The translations under genes and the position numbers were made by a program. DNA of 64,000 nt from Azonexaceae bacterium (GTDB lineage Bacteria; Pseudomonadota; Gammaproteobacteria; Burkholderiales; Rhodocyclaceae). The stretch covers positions 62,001-126,000 of the forward strand of contig JAAXVL010000002.1 in NCBI GenBank assembly GCA_013335535.1. Reading direction: 5' to 3'. Under the pieces are notes generated by a model. It saw only the letters and a program-made list of their open reading frames with translations, had not been told where the DNA came from and did not search any database. Of the stretch, positions 20,965-31,774 are shown in pieces (positions within the stretch are counted from its first letter, which is position 1; every line of letters begins with the position of its first letter).

Positions 20965-21789
20965 TTAGCCGAGGCGGCGGCAGATTTCGGTGGTCAGGGC
21001 CGACTGGTTCATGGCATAGAAATGCAGTCCCGGTGCGCCGCCCTTGAGCAGGCGTTCGCACAGTTCGGTCACGACATCGAGGCCGAAGGCGCGGATCGAA
21101 TCGCTGTCGTCGCCGTAGCTCTCGAACTTCTTGCGCATCCAGCGTGGCAGTTCGGCGCCGCAGGCGTCCGAGAAGCGGGCCAGCTTGGTGAAGCCGACGA
21201 TGGGCATGATGCCGGGCACGATGGGGACATCGACGCCGAGCGCCCGGGCTTCATCGACAAAATGGAAATAGGCGTCGGCGTTGTAGAAATACTGGGTGAT
21301 GGCCGAGTTGGCGCCGGCCTTGACCTTGCGTGCGAAGGCGTCGAGGTCGTCCTTCGGGCTGCGCGCCTGCGGGTGCCATTCCGGGTAGGCGGCGACTTCG
21401 ATGCTGAACCAGTCGCCGGTTTCGGCGCGGATGAATTCGACGAGTTCGTTGGCGTAGCGGAATTCGCCGGTCTCGGCCATGCCGGAGGGCAGATCGCCGC
21501 GCAGGGCGACGGTGCGTTTGATGCCGGCCGCTTTGTATTCGTTGAGGATGTCGCGGATGTTGGCACGCGTCGAGCCGATGCACGACAGGTGTGGCGCGGC
21601 ATCGTAGCCTTCGGCGGCGATTTCCTTGACGACGGAGAAGGTGCGCTCGCGGGTCGAGCCGCCGGCACCGAAGGTGACCGAGAAGAAGGCGGGGTTCAGT
21701 TTGGCCAGCTCGGCGCGCACGGTGCGTAGCTTGTCGACGCCTTCCGGCGTTTGCGGCGGGAAAAATTCGATGGAGATTTCTGTAGTCAT
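20965..21789 (-). CDS. metF: Methylenetetrahydrofolate reductase
   Basis: ISIEFFPPQTPEGVDKLR, FSVTFGAGGSTRERT, PHLSCIGSTRANI, GAPGLHFYAMNQS. Confidence 0.95.
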   Translation of the reverse strand: MTTEISIEFFPPQTPEGVDKLRTVRAELAKLNPAFFSVTFGAGGSTRERTFSVVKEIAAEGYDAAPHLSCIGSTRANIRDILNEYKAAGIKRTVALRGDLPSGMAETGEFRYANELVEFIRAETGDWFSIEVAAYPEWHPQARSPKDDLDAFARKVKAGANSAITQYFYNADAYFHFVDEARALGVDVPIVPGIMPIVGFTKLARFSDACGAELPRWMRKKFESYGDDSDSIRAFGLDVVTELCERLLKGGAPGLHFYAMNQSALTTEICRRLG

Positions 21790-22529
21790 TTTTTCAACCA
21801 GATGAAAAATTCGCGGTTGCCATCACCGCCGGTAATCGGGCTGTTCAGCCAGGCTTTCACGGTCAACCGGAAATTCTGGGCCAAATCGAAAAACTTGCGT
21901 TCGACGCCGGCGTAAAGCGCCGGATCGCGGACGATGCCGCCCTTGCCGATATTGGCCGGGCCGACTTCGAACTGGGGTTTGATGAGGAGCAGCAAGTCGC
22001 CGTCTGCAGCGAGCAGGGCCGGCAGCTGGGGGACGATAAGCGTCATCGATATGAAGGAAACATCGCCGACGATCAGCGTGAAAGCGTTGTCGGGCAAGGC
22101 TTTGCCCAGATCGGCGGGGCTCAGTGCGCGACAGTTGATGCCTTCGAGTGCCGTGACGCGTGGGTCGTCTGCCAGTCGGGGATGCAATTGCCCGTGACCG
22201 ACATCGACGCCGACGACATGAGTGGCACCCGCTTGCAGCAGGCAGTCGGTGAAGCCACCCGTCGACTGGCCGACATCGAGGCAACGCTTGCCGTCAGCCG
22301 AGATGCCGGTTTCGGCCAGCGCCCCGGCCAGCTTGAGGCCGCCACGCGAGACGAAACGGTCTTCCGGGTCGGCTTCCACGGTCAACGGGGTTTCTGGGGC
22401 CAAATCGAAAGCCGGTTTGACGATGGTGCCGCCCGACCAGCTCACCCGTCCGGCGGCAATAAGCCGCTGGGCAGCGGTGCGCGAGGCGGCAAGCCCGGCT
22501 TCCACCAGCAATTGATCGGCCCGCGGCAC
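21786..22529 (-). CDS. TlyA family RNA methyltransferase (S4 domain)
   Basis: PRADQLLVEAGLAASRTAAQRLIAAG, FVSRGGLKLAGAL, CLDVGQSTGGFTDCLLQAGA; contains repeat copies I and J. Confidence 0.94.
   Translation of the reverse strand: MPRADQLLVEAGLAASRTAAQRLIAAGRVSWSGGTIVKPAFDLAPETPLTVEADPEDRFVSRGGLKLAGALAETGISADGKRCLDVGQSTGGFTDCLLQAGATHVVGVDVGHGQLHPRLADDPRVTALEGINCRALSPADLGKALPDNAFTLIVGDVSFISMTLIVPQLPALLAADGDLLLLIKPQFEVGPANIGKGGIVRDPALYAGVERKFFDLAQNFRLTVKAWLNSPITGGDGNREFFIWLKK
21855..21890 (-). repeat. Dispersed element copy I (3' part of tlyA)
   Basis: Reverse complement TTCGATTTGGCCCAGAATTTCCGGTTGACCGTGAA. Confidence 0.88.
22373..22410 (-). repeat. Dispersed element copy J (5' part of tlyA, degenerate)
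   Basis: Reverse complement CTTTCGATTTGGCCCCAGAAACCCCGTTGACCGTGGAAG. Confidence 0.6.
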
Positions 22530-22880
22530 TTAGCGTCCTTTGGCGGACAAGAACAGGGCGCTGAGCGCCCAGGAAATGATGCTGTACACCACCGAGCCGA
22601 GCAGTGCCGGCCAGAAGCCGCCGACGTTGAAGCCATCGACCAGATAGCCGGCCAGCTGAAAGAGCAGGGCGTTGATGACGAAAATGAACAGGCCCAGCGT
22701 CAGCAGGGTGACCGGCAGGGTCAGCAAAATCAGCAAAGGCCGCAGCACGGCGTTGATCAGCCCGAGAACGAGGGCGACGATCAGCGCCGTGCCGAAACTT
22801 GCCACATGGACCGACGGCACGACGTACGGCAGCGCCAGCAGGGCGAGCGCGTTGATGATCCAGATGGCAAGTAGGCGCAT
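22530..22880 (-). CDS. Phage holin family (superfamily IV, YvlD-like) membrane protein
   Basis: 116 aa, four TM: MRLLAIWIINALALLALPYVVPSVHVASFGTALIVALVLGLINAVLRPLLILLTLPVTLLTLGLFIFVINALLF. Confidence 0.85.
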   Translation of the reverse strand: MRLLAIWIINALALLALPYVVPSVHVASFGTALIVALVLGLINAVLRPLLILLTLPVTLLTLGLFIFVINALLFQLAGYLVDGFNVGGFWPALLGSVVYSIISWALSALFLSAKGR

Positions 22881-22886
22881 GGCTTC

Positions 22887-24299
<1,413 letters not shown>

Positions 24300-24368
24300 A
24301 GTAAGCTCCTGATGAACTGTGGCCGGGAGGGGATGCTCACCCGGCATCCCGTGCCCGGCACGGATTAA

Positions 24369-24445
24369 ATGGGTGAGCGCAGTTTCAAACCGAGCCTGAG
24401 AGAGTGGTTATTGAACACCAAGCCCCTGCAGCGCCCCTCGGTAGG
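24369..24445 (-). promoter_or_regulatory. SAH riboswitch upstream of ahcY
   Basis: Reverse strand CCGAGGGGCGCTGCAGG...CAGGCTCGG...ACTGCGCTCACCC: conserved CCGAGG-GCGCUGC / AGGCUCGG / GCGCUCACCC segments of the SAH class; TATAAT-like -10 at 24452-24457 just upstream. Confidence 0.88.
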
Positions 24446-24465
24446 TCGAGGATTATAAACCGATT

Positions 24466-25662
24466 TCAGGCTTTGTCGCCGGCCCAGTAGCGATCGATGT
24501 CCTTGATGCCCCATTTTGCGGCATCTTCGCGGCCGGCGATTTTCTCCGGACTGCGCGCGATGTCGATCAGCTCGGGTTTGATGTAGGCCTGCGACTTGAT
24601 CGAGAAAAAGACGCGGACCTTGGGTTTGAGCAGCGACTGTTCGCCTTGCTCGACGACGACGCCCAATTTCCCCGATTCCAGCCTGACCAGGGAGCCAACC
24701 GGGTAGATGCCGAGACTTTTGACGAAAGCCTGAAAAACGGTCGGGTCAAAATGCCCCTTCCATTCGGCCATGCGCTTGATCGACTCGGCCGGGTCCCAGC
24801 CGGCCTTATAGGGGCGATTCGAGGTAATCGCATCGTACACGTCGCAAACGGCGCCCATCTTGGCAAACAGGCTCATCGTTTCGCCGTTGAGCCCCTTCGG
24901 ATAGCCGCTGCCGTCGATCTTTTCGTGGTGGTGCAGGCAAACATCCTTGACGGTGTCGGTAATGCCTTTGCCGGCCAGCAGCAATTTGTGGCCTTCTTCC
25001 GGATGGGTCTTGACGAGAGTGAACTCTTCGTCGGTCAGCTTGCCCGGCTTGTTGAGGATTTCCATCGGAATCATGGCCTTGCCGAGATCGTGCAACAGGC
25101 CACCCATGCCGGCCTCGCGGGTTTGCTGCTCGTCCAGCCCCAGTTTTCGGGACAGCGCAATCATCAGGGCGCAGACGGCCACCGAATGCATGTAGGTGTA
25201 ATCGTCGGCAACTTTCAGGCGAGCCAGGCTGATCAGCGCACCCGGATTACGCAACACGGAATTGGAGATTTCCTCGACCAGCGGCGCCGCTGCTTCGGCC
25301 TCGATGGCCTTGCCCATGCGCGCCTCCTGGAACATGGAAACCACGGCTTCCTTGCCTTTGGCGCAGATTTTTGCGGCGCGTTTGACCTCGTCGTTGAACG
25401 AGGCCTTTTGCTGAACGACGGGCGGCGGCTCGGGAATCTCTTCGGCGGCTACGATCTGCTCGTTGCCGGAAGCTTCGATATCGAGACCTTTGGAAATATC
25501 GATCCAGACCTCGGTAATTGTGCTTTCACGAATCAGCGTGAGGTCGTTCGGGTCACTGAGGACGAATTTCGTTCGCCAGAACGGATGTTCCAGCCATGCG
25601 CCGCAGAAAGCCTGCAGATGCATGCCCAGCGTTAGCTGTTCAATTGGGATTTTTTTCAGCAT
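24466..25662 (-). CDS. HD-GYP domain protein (putative c-di-GMP phosphodiesterase, DUF3391 N-terminus)
   Basis: GGLLHDLGKAMIPMEILNKPGKLTDEEF, HHEKIDGSGYPKGL. Confidence 0.93.
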   Translation of the reverse strand: MLKKIPIEQLTLGMHLQAFCGAWLEHPFWRTKFVLSDPNDLTLIRESTITEVWIDISKGLDIEASGNEQIVAAEEIPEPPPVVQQKASFNDEVKRAAKICAKGKEAVVSMFQEARMGKAIEAEAAAPLVEEISNSVLRNPGALISLARLKVADDYTYMHSVAVCALMIALSRKLGLDEQQTREAGMGGLLHDLGKAMIPMEILNKPGKLTDEEFTLVKTHPEEGHKLLLAGKGITDTVKDVCLHHHEKIDGSGYPKGLNGETMSLFAKMGAVCDVYDAITSNRPYKAGWDPAESIKRMAEWKGHFDPTVFQAFVKSLGIYPVGSLVRLESGKLGVVVEQGEQSLLKPKVRVFFSIKSQAYIKPELIDIARSPEKIAGREDAAKWGIKDIDRYWAGDKA

Positions 25663-25679
25663 ATTTGGTGATTTTAACG

Positions 25680-25706
25680 AAAAAGGGAGCCGCTTAGGCT
25701 CCCTTC
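25680..25706 (-). terminator. Rho-independent terminator downstream of metK
   Basis: Reverse strand AAGGGAGCC-taagc-GGCTCCCTTTTT. Confidence 0.88.
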
Positions 25707-25732
25707 TTGCAAAACTTCACCAAGCGTCTGTT

Positions 25733-26896
25733 TTACAGCCCGGCGTCCGATTTGAGCAGGTTGGCGCGGTCGGTGGTTTCCCAGGTGAATTCCGGTTCAT
25801 CGCGGCCGAAGTGGCCATAGGCGGCGGTCTTCTGGTAAATCGGGCGGAGCAGGTCGAGCATGTTGACGATGCCCTTCGGGCGCAGGTCGAAGTGCTTCTT
25901 GATCAGCGCGGTCAGCGTTTCATTGCTGACCTTGCCAGTCCCGAAGGTGTCGACCATGACCGAAGTTGGTTCGGCGACGCCAATGGCGTAGGAAACCTGG
26001 ACCAGGCAGCGCGAGGCGAGGCCGGCGGCGACGATGTTCTTGGCGACGTAACGGCCGGCGTAGGCAGCCGAGCGGTCGACCTTGGACGGATCCTTGCCCG
26101 AGAAGGCACCACCGCCGTGCGGTGCAGCGCCGCCGTAGGTGTCGACGATGATCTTGCGCCCGGTCAGGCCGCAGTCGCCCTGCGGGCCGCCGACGACGAA
26201 GCGGCCGGTCGGGTTGACCAGAAACTTGATGTTGCCCTTGATCAGCTCCTTTGGCAGGACCGGCTTGATGATCTGCTCGATGGTCGCTTCGCGCAGGTCT
26301 TCGAGGCTGATGTCCGGCGAATGCTGGGTGGAGAGAACGACCGTGTCGATCGAGTCCGGCTTGCCATCGACGTACTTGATGGTGACCTGCGACTTGGCAT
26401 CCGGGCGCGCCCACGGCAGGCGGCCGTCCTTGCGCAGCATGGCCTGGCGCTCGACGAGGCGGTGCGAGAGGTAGATCGGGAGCGGCATCAGCGACGGGGT
26501 TTCATCGCAGGCGTAGCCGAACATCAGGCCCTGGTCGCCGGCACCCTGGTTGAGGTTGTCGTCGTAGGCCTTGTCCACGCCCTGGGCGATATCCGGACTC
26601 TGCTTGTCATAGGCGACGAGCACGGCACAGCCCTTGTAGTCGATGCCGTATTCGGTGTTGTCATAGCCGATACGTTTGATGGTGTCGCGGGCGACCTGGA
26701 TGTAATCGACGTTGGCGTGGGTGGTGATTTCACCGGCCAGGACGACGAGGCCCGTGTTGCAAAGGGTTTCGGCTGCAACGCGGGAATGCTTGTCCTGCGC
26801 CAGGATGGCGTCGAGGATGGCGTCGGAAATCTGGTCGGCAACCTTGTCCGGATGGCCTTCGCCGACGGATTCGGAAGTGAAGAAATATTCGCTCAT
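25733..26896 (-). CDS. metK: S-adenosylmethionine synthetase
   Basis: [65 protein letters not shown]. Confidence 0.97.
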   Translation of the reverse strand: MSEYFFTSESVGEGHPDKVADQISDAILDAILAQDKHSRVAAETLCNTGLVVLAGEITTHANVDYIQVARDTIKRIGYDNTEYGIDYKGCAVLVAYDKQSPDIAQGVDKAYDDNLNQGAGDQGLMFGYACDETPSLMPLPIYLSHRLVERQAMLRKDGRLPWARPDAKSQVTIKYVDGKPDSIDTVVLSTQHSPDISLEDLREATIEQIIKPVLPKELIKGNIKFLVNPTGRFVVGGPQGDCGLTGRKIIVDTYGGAAPHGGGAFSGKDPSKVDRSAAYAGRYVAKNIVAAGLASRCLVQVSYAIGVAEPTSVMVDTFGTGKVSNETLTALIKKHFDLRPKGIVNMLDLLRPIYQKTAAYGHFGRDEPEFTWETTDRANLLKSDAGL

Positions 26897-26898
26897 GT

Positions 26899-26948
26899 GA
26901 AGCTCCAGTGGTCCTTTTGTCCGGCGCTACCAGCTTCGGACCACGAGC
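26899..26948 (-). promoter_or_regulatory. Candidate structured metK leader RNA (alternative helices around the Shine-Dalgarno)
   Basis: Reverse strand GCTCGTGGTCCGAAGCTGGTAGCGCCGGACAAAAGGACCACTGGAGCTTCACATG: GTGGTCC/GGACCAC, GTCCG/CGGAC and GAAGCT/AGCTTC complementary segments. Confidence 0.55.
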
Positions 26949-27054
26949 GGTGACGCTTTAGCAGTATTTATGAGTCGCCCCGCAAGTTGTCTGTTTAACT
27001 CGGCGAACGGATAATATTAAACTTTTCTGAGGGGGATTCAACCCCCGGGGCTTC

Positions 27055-27897
27055 ATGGTTTTTATCTTTCGCATCCTTTCCCGCCTGCCCCTGCGCTTCC
27101 TGCACCTGTTGGGTGGCTTGCTCGGACGTCTGACTTACTGGCTGTCGCCGACCTATCGTCGTCACTTGCGCGAAAACATTGCGCAGGCCGGTCTTCCTCC
27201 GTCACTACGCGGCAAAGTGGCAGCCGAAACGGGCAAGCAGATGCTGGAACTGGCTCGTATCTGGATGCGTCCGCTCGAAGAGGCGATTCCGCTGGTCGCC
27301 GAAGTTGTCGGCTGGGAGCATGTCGAGGCGGCGCAACGGGCGGGCAAGGGCATTGTCTTTCTGACGCCGCACCTCGGCTGCTTTGAGATTACTGCGCAGT
27401 ATCTTTCGTCTTTTGGCGACATCACGGTGCTTTACCGCGCACCCAAATCCGCCGTGGCGCAGGAACTGATCCTCACCGGCCGCAAGCGTGCCCACCTGCA
27501 TCTGGCGCCAGCCGATCTGTCCGGTGTGCGTGCCCTGATCAAGGCATTGAAAAAAGGCGAAATGGTCGGCATGCTGCCCGATCAGGCGCCGAAGACCGGT
27601 GAGGGGGCATGGCTCAAATTCTTCGGTCGGTACGCCTACACGATGACGCTGGCGGCACGACTGACCGAAACCGGGGCTGCATCCCTGCTGACCTGGGGGG
27701 AACGGTTGCCCGGCGGGCGCGGCTACCGTGTCCATTTTCAGCCGCCGATGAATCCATTGGCAGGTTCCACGGTCGACCGGGCGCAGCAGATCAATCTTGA
27801 AATTGAGGCGCTGATCCGCCAGTGTCCAAGCCAGTACCTGTGGGGTTACAACCGATACAAACGTCCAGGCGGTGCCGATGCACCACCGGCGGAGTGA
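27055..27897 (+). CDS. LpxL/HtrB-family lysophospholipid acyltransferase
   Basis: GIVFLTPHLGCFEITAQYLSSFGDITVLYRAPK, MVGMLPDQAPKTGEGAWLKFFGRYAYT. Confidence 0.92.
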   Translation: MVFIFRILSRLPLRFLHLLGGLLGRLTYWLSPTYRRHLRENIAQAGLPPSLRGKVAAETGKQMLELARIWMRPLEEAIPLVAEVVGWEHVEAAQRAGKGIVFLTPHLGCFEITAQYLSSFGDITVLYRAPKSAVAQELILTGRKRAHLHLAPADLSGVRALIKALKKGEMVGMLPDQAPKTGEGAWLKFFGRYAYTMTLAARLTETGAASLLTWGERLPGGRGYRVHFQPPMNPLAGSTVDRAQQINLEIEALIRQCPSQYLWGYNRYKRPGGADAPPAE

Positions 27898-27902
27898 GTT
27901 CT

Positions 27903-28778
27903 TTGAAGATTTTCCTTACTTATATTCTGGTAGGCTTTCTCTGGCTGCTGCACTGGTTGCCTCTGCCTGCACTACGGGCGCTCGGCTGGGGCTTGGGGCG
28001 GCTGCTCCATGCCTTGGGGCGGGAGCGGCGGAAGGTTGCACTGACCAATCTGCGGCTATGTTTTCCGGAAAAGAGCGAGGCTGAGCGTGAAGCCCTGGCC
28101 CGTGCACATTTTGTCGCGTTTGCCCGCGCTGTCCTTGATCGCACGCTGGGCTGGTGGGCCTCGAAAGAGCGGCTGCAAAAGCTCATTCGCATCCATGGCA
28201 GTGAAAATCTGACCGATTCCGAGGGGCGGCCGGTTATTCTCCTTTCCCCGCACTTTGTTGGTCTGGACGCCGGGGGGACGGTGATTTCCATGCATGTTGC
28301 TGGATGCAGCGTGTTCTCGAAACAGAAGAATCCGGTCCTCAACAAGTTGCTTTATGATGGACGGATGCGATTTAACGAGGCGGTGCTGTTGTCGCGCCAG
28401 GATGGCATGCGCAAAATCGTCAAGGCGATGAAGGATGGGCACCCGTTTTACTATTTGCCGGATATGGATTTCGGCCCGAAGGAGTCGATCTTCGTGCCAT
28501 TCTTCGGCGTTCAGGCGGCAACGATCCCCGCATTGTCGCGGCTGGTCCGACTGACGAACGCGCGCGTCGTGCCGGTCGTCTGCCATCAGGTGCCGGATGG
28601 CTACGAGATCGAGGTCATGCCGTCCTGGGAGAATTTTCCCGGGGCAAGTGTCGAAGCCGATACCGAATTCATGAACAAGTTTATTGAAGGCCAGGTGCTG
28701 CGCATGCCGGAGCAGTATTTCTGGTTGCACAAGCGTTTTAAAACCCGGCCACCCGGAGAGCAGAGGTTTTACCAATGA
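27903..28778 (+). CDS. LpxL/HtrB-family lipid A biosynthesis acyltransferase (second copy)
   Basis: TTG start at 27903; KVALTNLRLCFPEKSEAEREALARAHF, ILLSPHFVGLDAGG, YLPDMDFGPKESIFVPFFG. Confidence 0.9.
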   Translation: MKIFLTYILVGFLWLLHWLPLPALRALGWGLGRLLHALGRERRKVALTNLRLCFPEKSEAEREALARAHFVAFARAVLDRTLGWWASKERLQKLIRIHGSENLTDSEGRPVILLSPHFVGLDAGGTVISMHVAGCSVFSKQKNPVLNKLLYDGRMRFNEAVLLSRQDGMRKIVKAMKDGHPFYYLPDMDFGPKESIFVPFFGVQAATIPALSRLVRLTNARVVPVVCHQVPDGYEIEVMPSWENFPGASVEADTEFMNKFIEGQVLRMPEQYFWLHKRFKTRPPGEQRFYQ

Positions 28779-29278
28779 ACAGCCTGAAAATTGAAATCCG
28801 CCCCGTGACGCCGCCTGATGTGCCGGCGATCTCGGCTCTCGCCCGCGAAATCTGGCAGGCCACCTATCCCGGAATCATCACGCAGGAGCAGATTGATTTC
28901 ATGCTCGAGCAGCGCTACGGCCATGAGCGGCTGTACGACGATCTCGAGGATCTGCACAAATGGCTCGATCAGGCCTTTCTGGGGGATCGTCGCGTCGGCT
29001 TTGCCTTCAGCGAGATTTACAAAGGTGAATTCAAGCTCGACAAGCTGTACATCCACCCTGACGTGCAGCGCCAGGGCGTTGGTGGCCAGCTCATTGCTCA
29101 TGTCGCGGCTCGGGCCAAAAAAGAGGGCTATCCCTGTGTGATCCTGGCGGTTAACAAGCGCAACGACAAGGCCATCAATTCGTACAAGAAATACGGTTTC
29201 GTCGTGCGTGAAGCGATTGTCGACGACATCGGTCACGGCTACGTGATGGACGATTTCGTGATGGAGAAGAAGCTTTAA
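28775..29278 (+). CDS. GNAT family N-acetyltransferase
   Basis: KLDKLYIHPDVQRQGVGGQLIAHVAARAKKEGYPCVILAVNKRNDKAINSYKKYGF. Confidence 0.93.
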   Translation: MNSLKIEIRPVTPPDVPAISALAREIWQATYPGIITQEQIDFMLEQRYGHERLYDDLEDLHKWLDQAFLGDRRVGFAFSEIYKGEFKLDKLYIHPDVQRQGVGGQLIAHVAARAKKEGYPCVILAVNKRNDKAINSYKKYGFVVREAIVDDIGHGYVMDDFVMEKKL

Positions 29279-29338
29279 GATTTTGAGGCAACTACCTGTC
29301 TCTGCTATGCTTTTTAAAATCATTTGGTGAGGCGGTAC

Positions 29339-30169
29339 GTGAAACTCAAATTCTCGAAAATGCATGGTCTGGGCAACGATTTCGTTGTTCTTGACGGTGT
29401 TCGCCAGTCGCTGGCGCTGACGCCGGAGCAACTGTGTTATCTGGGCGATCGCCATTTCGGTGTCGGCTGCGACCAGATTCTGTTGGTTGAAAAGGCGATG
29501 CAACCAGGTGTCGATTTTCGCTACCGCATCTTCAACGCCGACGGAGGCGAGGTCGAGCAGTGTGGCAACGGGGCGCGCTGCTTCGTGCGTTTTGTCCATG
29601 AGCAGGGGCTGACCGACAAGCGCGAGATTCGTGTCGAAACAATGAAGGGCATCATCAGCCCGCGCCTTGAAGGCGATGGCAATGTCACGGTGGACATGGG
29701 TGTTCCCCGCTTTTTGCCGGCTGAAATCCCCTTCCTGGCCGATGACGATGTGATCGTGCACATGCTCGACGTGGCAGACGAAACACTCGAAACGAGCGTG
29801 GTCTCGATGGGTAATCCGCACGCCGTGCAGGTCGTCGAGAGTGTTGATTCGGCGCCGGTTGGCGAGCACGGGCCCTTGATCGAAAAGCACCCCCGCTTTC
29901 CGCAGCGGGTCAATGCTGGATTCATGCAGATCGTCGATCGCCACGCCATCAAGCTGCGCGTTTATGAGCGCGGGGCGGGCGAAACGATGGCGTGTGGCAC
30001 CGGTGCCTGTGCGGCGGTGGTTGCCGGCATTCGCCGCGGTCTGCTTGATTCGCCGGTCCGCGTCGCGACGCGCGGTGGCGACCTGAATATTGCCTGGGGC
30101 GGCGGCGAGCGGCCGGTTTTGATGACCGGTCCGGCGGTAACGGTATTTACTGGAGAAATTGAATTATGA
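29339..30169 (+). CDS. dapF: Diaminopimelate epimerase
   Basis: [60 protein letters not shown] start. Confidence 0.96.
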   Translation: MKLKFSKMHGLGNDFVVLDGVRQSLALTPEQLCYLGDRHFGVGCDQILLVEKAMQPGVDFRYRIFNADGGEVEQCGNGARCFVRFVHEQGLTDKREIRVETMKGIISPRLEGDGNVTVDMGVPRFLPAEIPFLADDDVIVHMLDVADETLETSVVSMGNPHAVQVVESVDSAPVGEHGPLIEKHPRFPQRVNAGFMQIVDRHAIKLRVYERGAGETMACGTGACAAVVAGIRRGLLDSPVRVATRGGDLNIAWGGGERPVLMTGPAVTVFTGEIEL

Positions 30170-30837
30170 GCGCCATGTTCCCCGAAGAAATCGCGGACTA
30201 CCTGAAAAATAACCCGAGCTTTTTCGAACAGTACGCCGACCTCATGGCCCAGATATTCGTGCCACATCCACACGGCGGGCGCACTGTGTCGCTGGCCGAG
30301 CGCCAGATGCTGACGCTGCGCGACAAGAATCGGGCGACCGAGAGCAAGCTGGCTGAACTGATTTCGTTCGGCGAGGAAAACGACCAGATCGGCGAAAAAG
30401 TGCATCGTCTCTCCGTCGCGCTGATTGCCGCCGAGACCTTCCAGGCGGTGATCCATCTGCTCAACTTTCATCTGCGCGACGATTTTTCCGTGCCGCATGT
30501 TGCCCTGCGTTTGTGGGACAAGCCGGAAGGCATCGAGGATCTGCCGGAATTTGCGGCGGTCAGCGAGGAGTTGCAGGTTTTCGCTGAAACGCTGGCCCGG
30601 CCGTACTGCGGCTCGACTGCCGGTTTCGGTACAACCTCGTGGTTTGGCGAGGCGGCCTCGCATATTCGCTCGCAGGCGCTGATCGCCCTGCGCAACGGTG
30701 GCGGCACCATCGGCATGATTGCGCTGGGCAGCGAGGACGCGCAGCGCTTCTACGCCGACATGGGCACGCTCTATCTCGAGCGTCTCGGTGAAATGGTTTC
30801 CGCAGCCCTGGCCAGAGTGACCAAGAGCGTGCTGTGA
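30166..30837 (+). CDS. DUF484 family protein
   Basis: [60 protein letters not shown]; between dapF and xerC. Confidence 0.92.
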   Translation: MSAMFPEEIADYLKNNPSFFEQYADLMAQIFVPHPHGGRTVSLAERQMLTLRDKNRATESKLAELISFGEENDQIGEKVHRLSVALIAAETFQAVIHLLNFHLRDDFSVPHVALRLWDKPEGIEDLPEFAAVSEELQVFAETLARPYCGSTAGFGTTSWFGEAASHIRSQALIALRNGGGTIGMIALGSEDAQRFYADMGTLYLERLGEMVSAALARVTKSVL

Positions 30838-31730
30838 GTCCGGCTGCTGCGGTCGACGCCTGGCTGGCCGAACTTTCGGATCAGCGCCGGCTGTCGCCGC
30901 ACACCATTTCCAATTATCGGCGTGATCTTGAAAAGCTGCTGACGTCGGCAGGGGAAACGCCGCTGGCCAGCCTGCTGGTGCATCACATTCGCCGCTTTGT
31001 CGCCCAGCTCCATGGTCAGGGCTTGGGTGGTCGTTCGCTGGCGCGGACGTTGTCGGCCTGGCGCGGCTTCTTTGGCTGGCTAGGCGAACGCGGCCAAATC
31101 AAGGCCAATCCCTGCGATGGCATCCGGCCGCCGAAATCGCCGCGTCTGCTGCCCAAGGCTTTGTCCGTCGACGAAACTGCCCGCTTGCTGGCACCCTTCG
31201 AGGACGACGATCCGGTTCTGGGGGCGCGCGATCTGGCGATGTTCGAGCTGTTCTACTCCTCCGGCCTGCGCCTGGCCGAACTGGTTTCGCTTGATTGTGA
31301 GGTGCTCGACAGCGTGGCGCATGAAGGCGAGATCCGCGTGCTCGGCAAGCGCAGCAAGTTGCGCCTGGTGCCGGTTGGCAGCAAGGCGCGCGAGGCGCTG
31401 GCAGCCTGGGCTGCGTTGCGGGATCAATTGGCCAGGCCAGCGGAAAAAGCGCTGTTCGTCGGCCAGCGCGGCGGGCGTATTAGCCCGCGTCTGGTTGAAG
31501 CACGGCTGGCCCGGCGCGCCGTGCTACTGGGATTGCCGGCGCACGTTCATCCGCACATGCTGCGCCATTCGTTCGCGTCGCACGTCCTGCAGTCCTCGGG
31601 CGACCTGCGTGCGGTCCAGGAAATGCTCGGCCACGCCAGCATCGCCTCGACGCAGGTCTATACCCATCTCGACTTCCAGCATCTGGCCAAGGTCTACGAT
31701 TCGGCCCATCCGCGGGCCAAGGCGAAATAG
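30834..31730 (+). CDS. xerC: Tyrosine recombinase XerC
   Basis: LSPHTISNYRRDLEKL, ELFYSSGLRLAELVSLD, HMLRHSFASHVLQSSGDLRAVQEMLGHASIASTQVYTHLDF. Confidence 0.95.
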   Translation: MSPAAAVDAWLAELSDQRRLSPHTISNYRRDLEKLLTSAGETPLASLLVHHIRRFVAQLHGQGLGGRSLARTLSAWRGFFGWLGERGQIKANPCDGIRPPKSPRLLPKALSVDETARLLAPFEDDDPVLGARDLAMFELFYSSGLRLAELVSLDCEVLDSVAHEGEIRVLGKRSKLRLVPVGSKAREALAAWAALRDQLARPAEKALFVGQRGGRISPRLVEARLARRAVLLGLPAHVHPHMLRHSFASHVLQSSGDLRAVQEMLGHASIASTQVYTHLDFQHLAKVYDSAHPRAKAK

Positions 31731-31738
31731 CCGGGCAA

Positions 31739-31774
31739 TTCCACGGTCAACCGGGAAAATCGGCCAAAAATCAA
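31739..31774 (-). repeat. Dispersed element copy G (downstream of xerC)
   Basis: Reverse complement TTGATTTTTGGCCGATTTTCCCGGTTGACCGTGGAA. Confidence 0.92.

Noticed and set aside
22530-22880. 'Phage holin family' protein as prophage evidence
   Set aside because: YvlD-like superfamily IV membrane protein is common on chromosomes; no other phage genes nearby.
30834-31730. Tyrosine recombinase as a marker of an integrative element
   Set aside because: dapF-DUF484-xerC order is the standard chromosomal XerC context.
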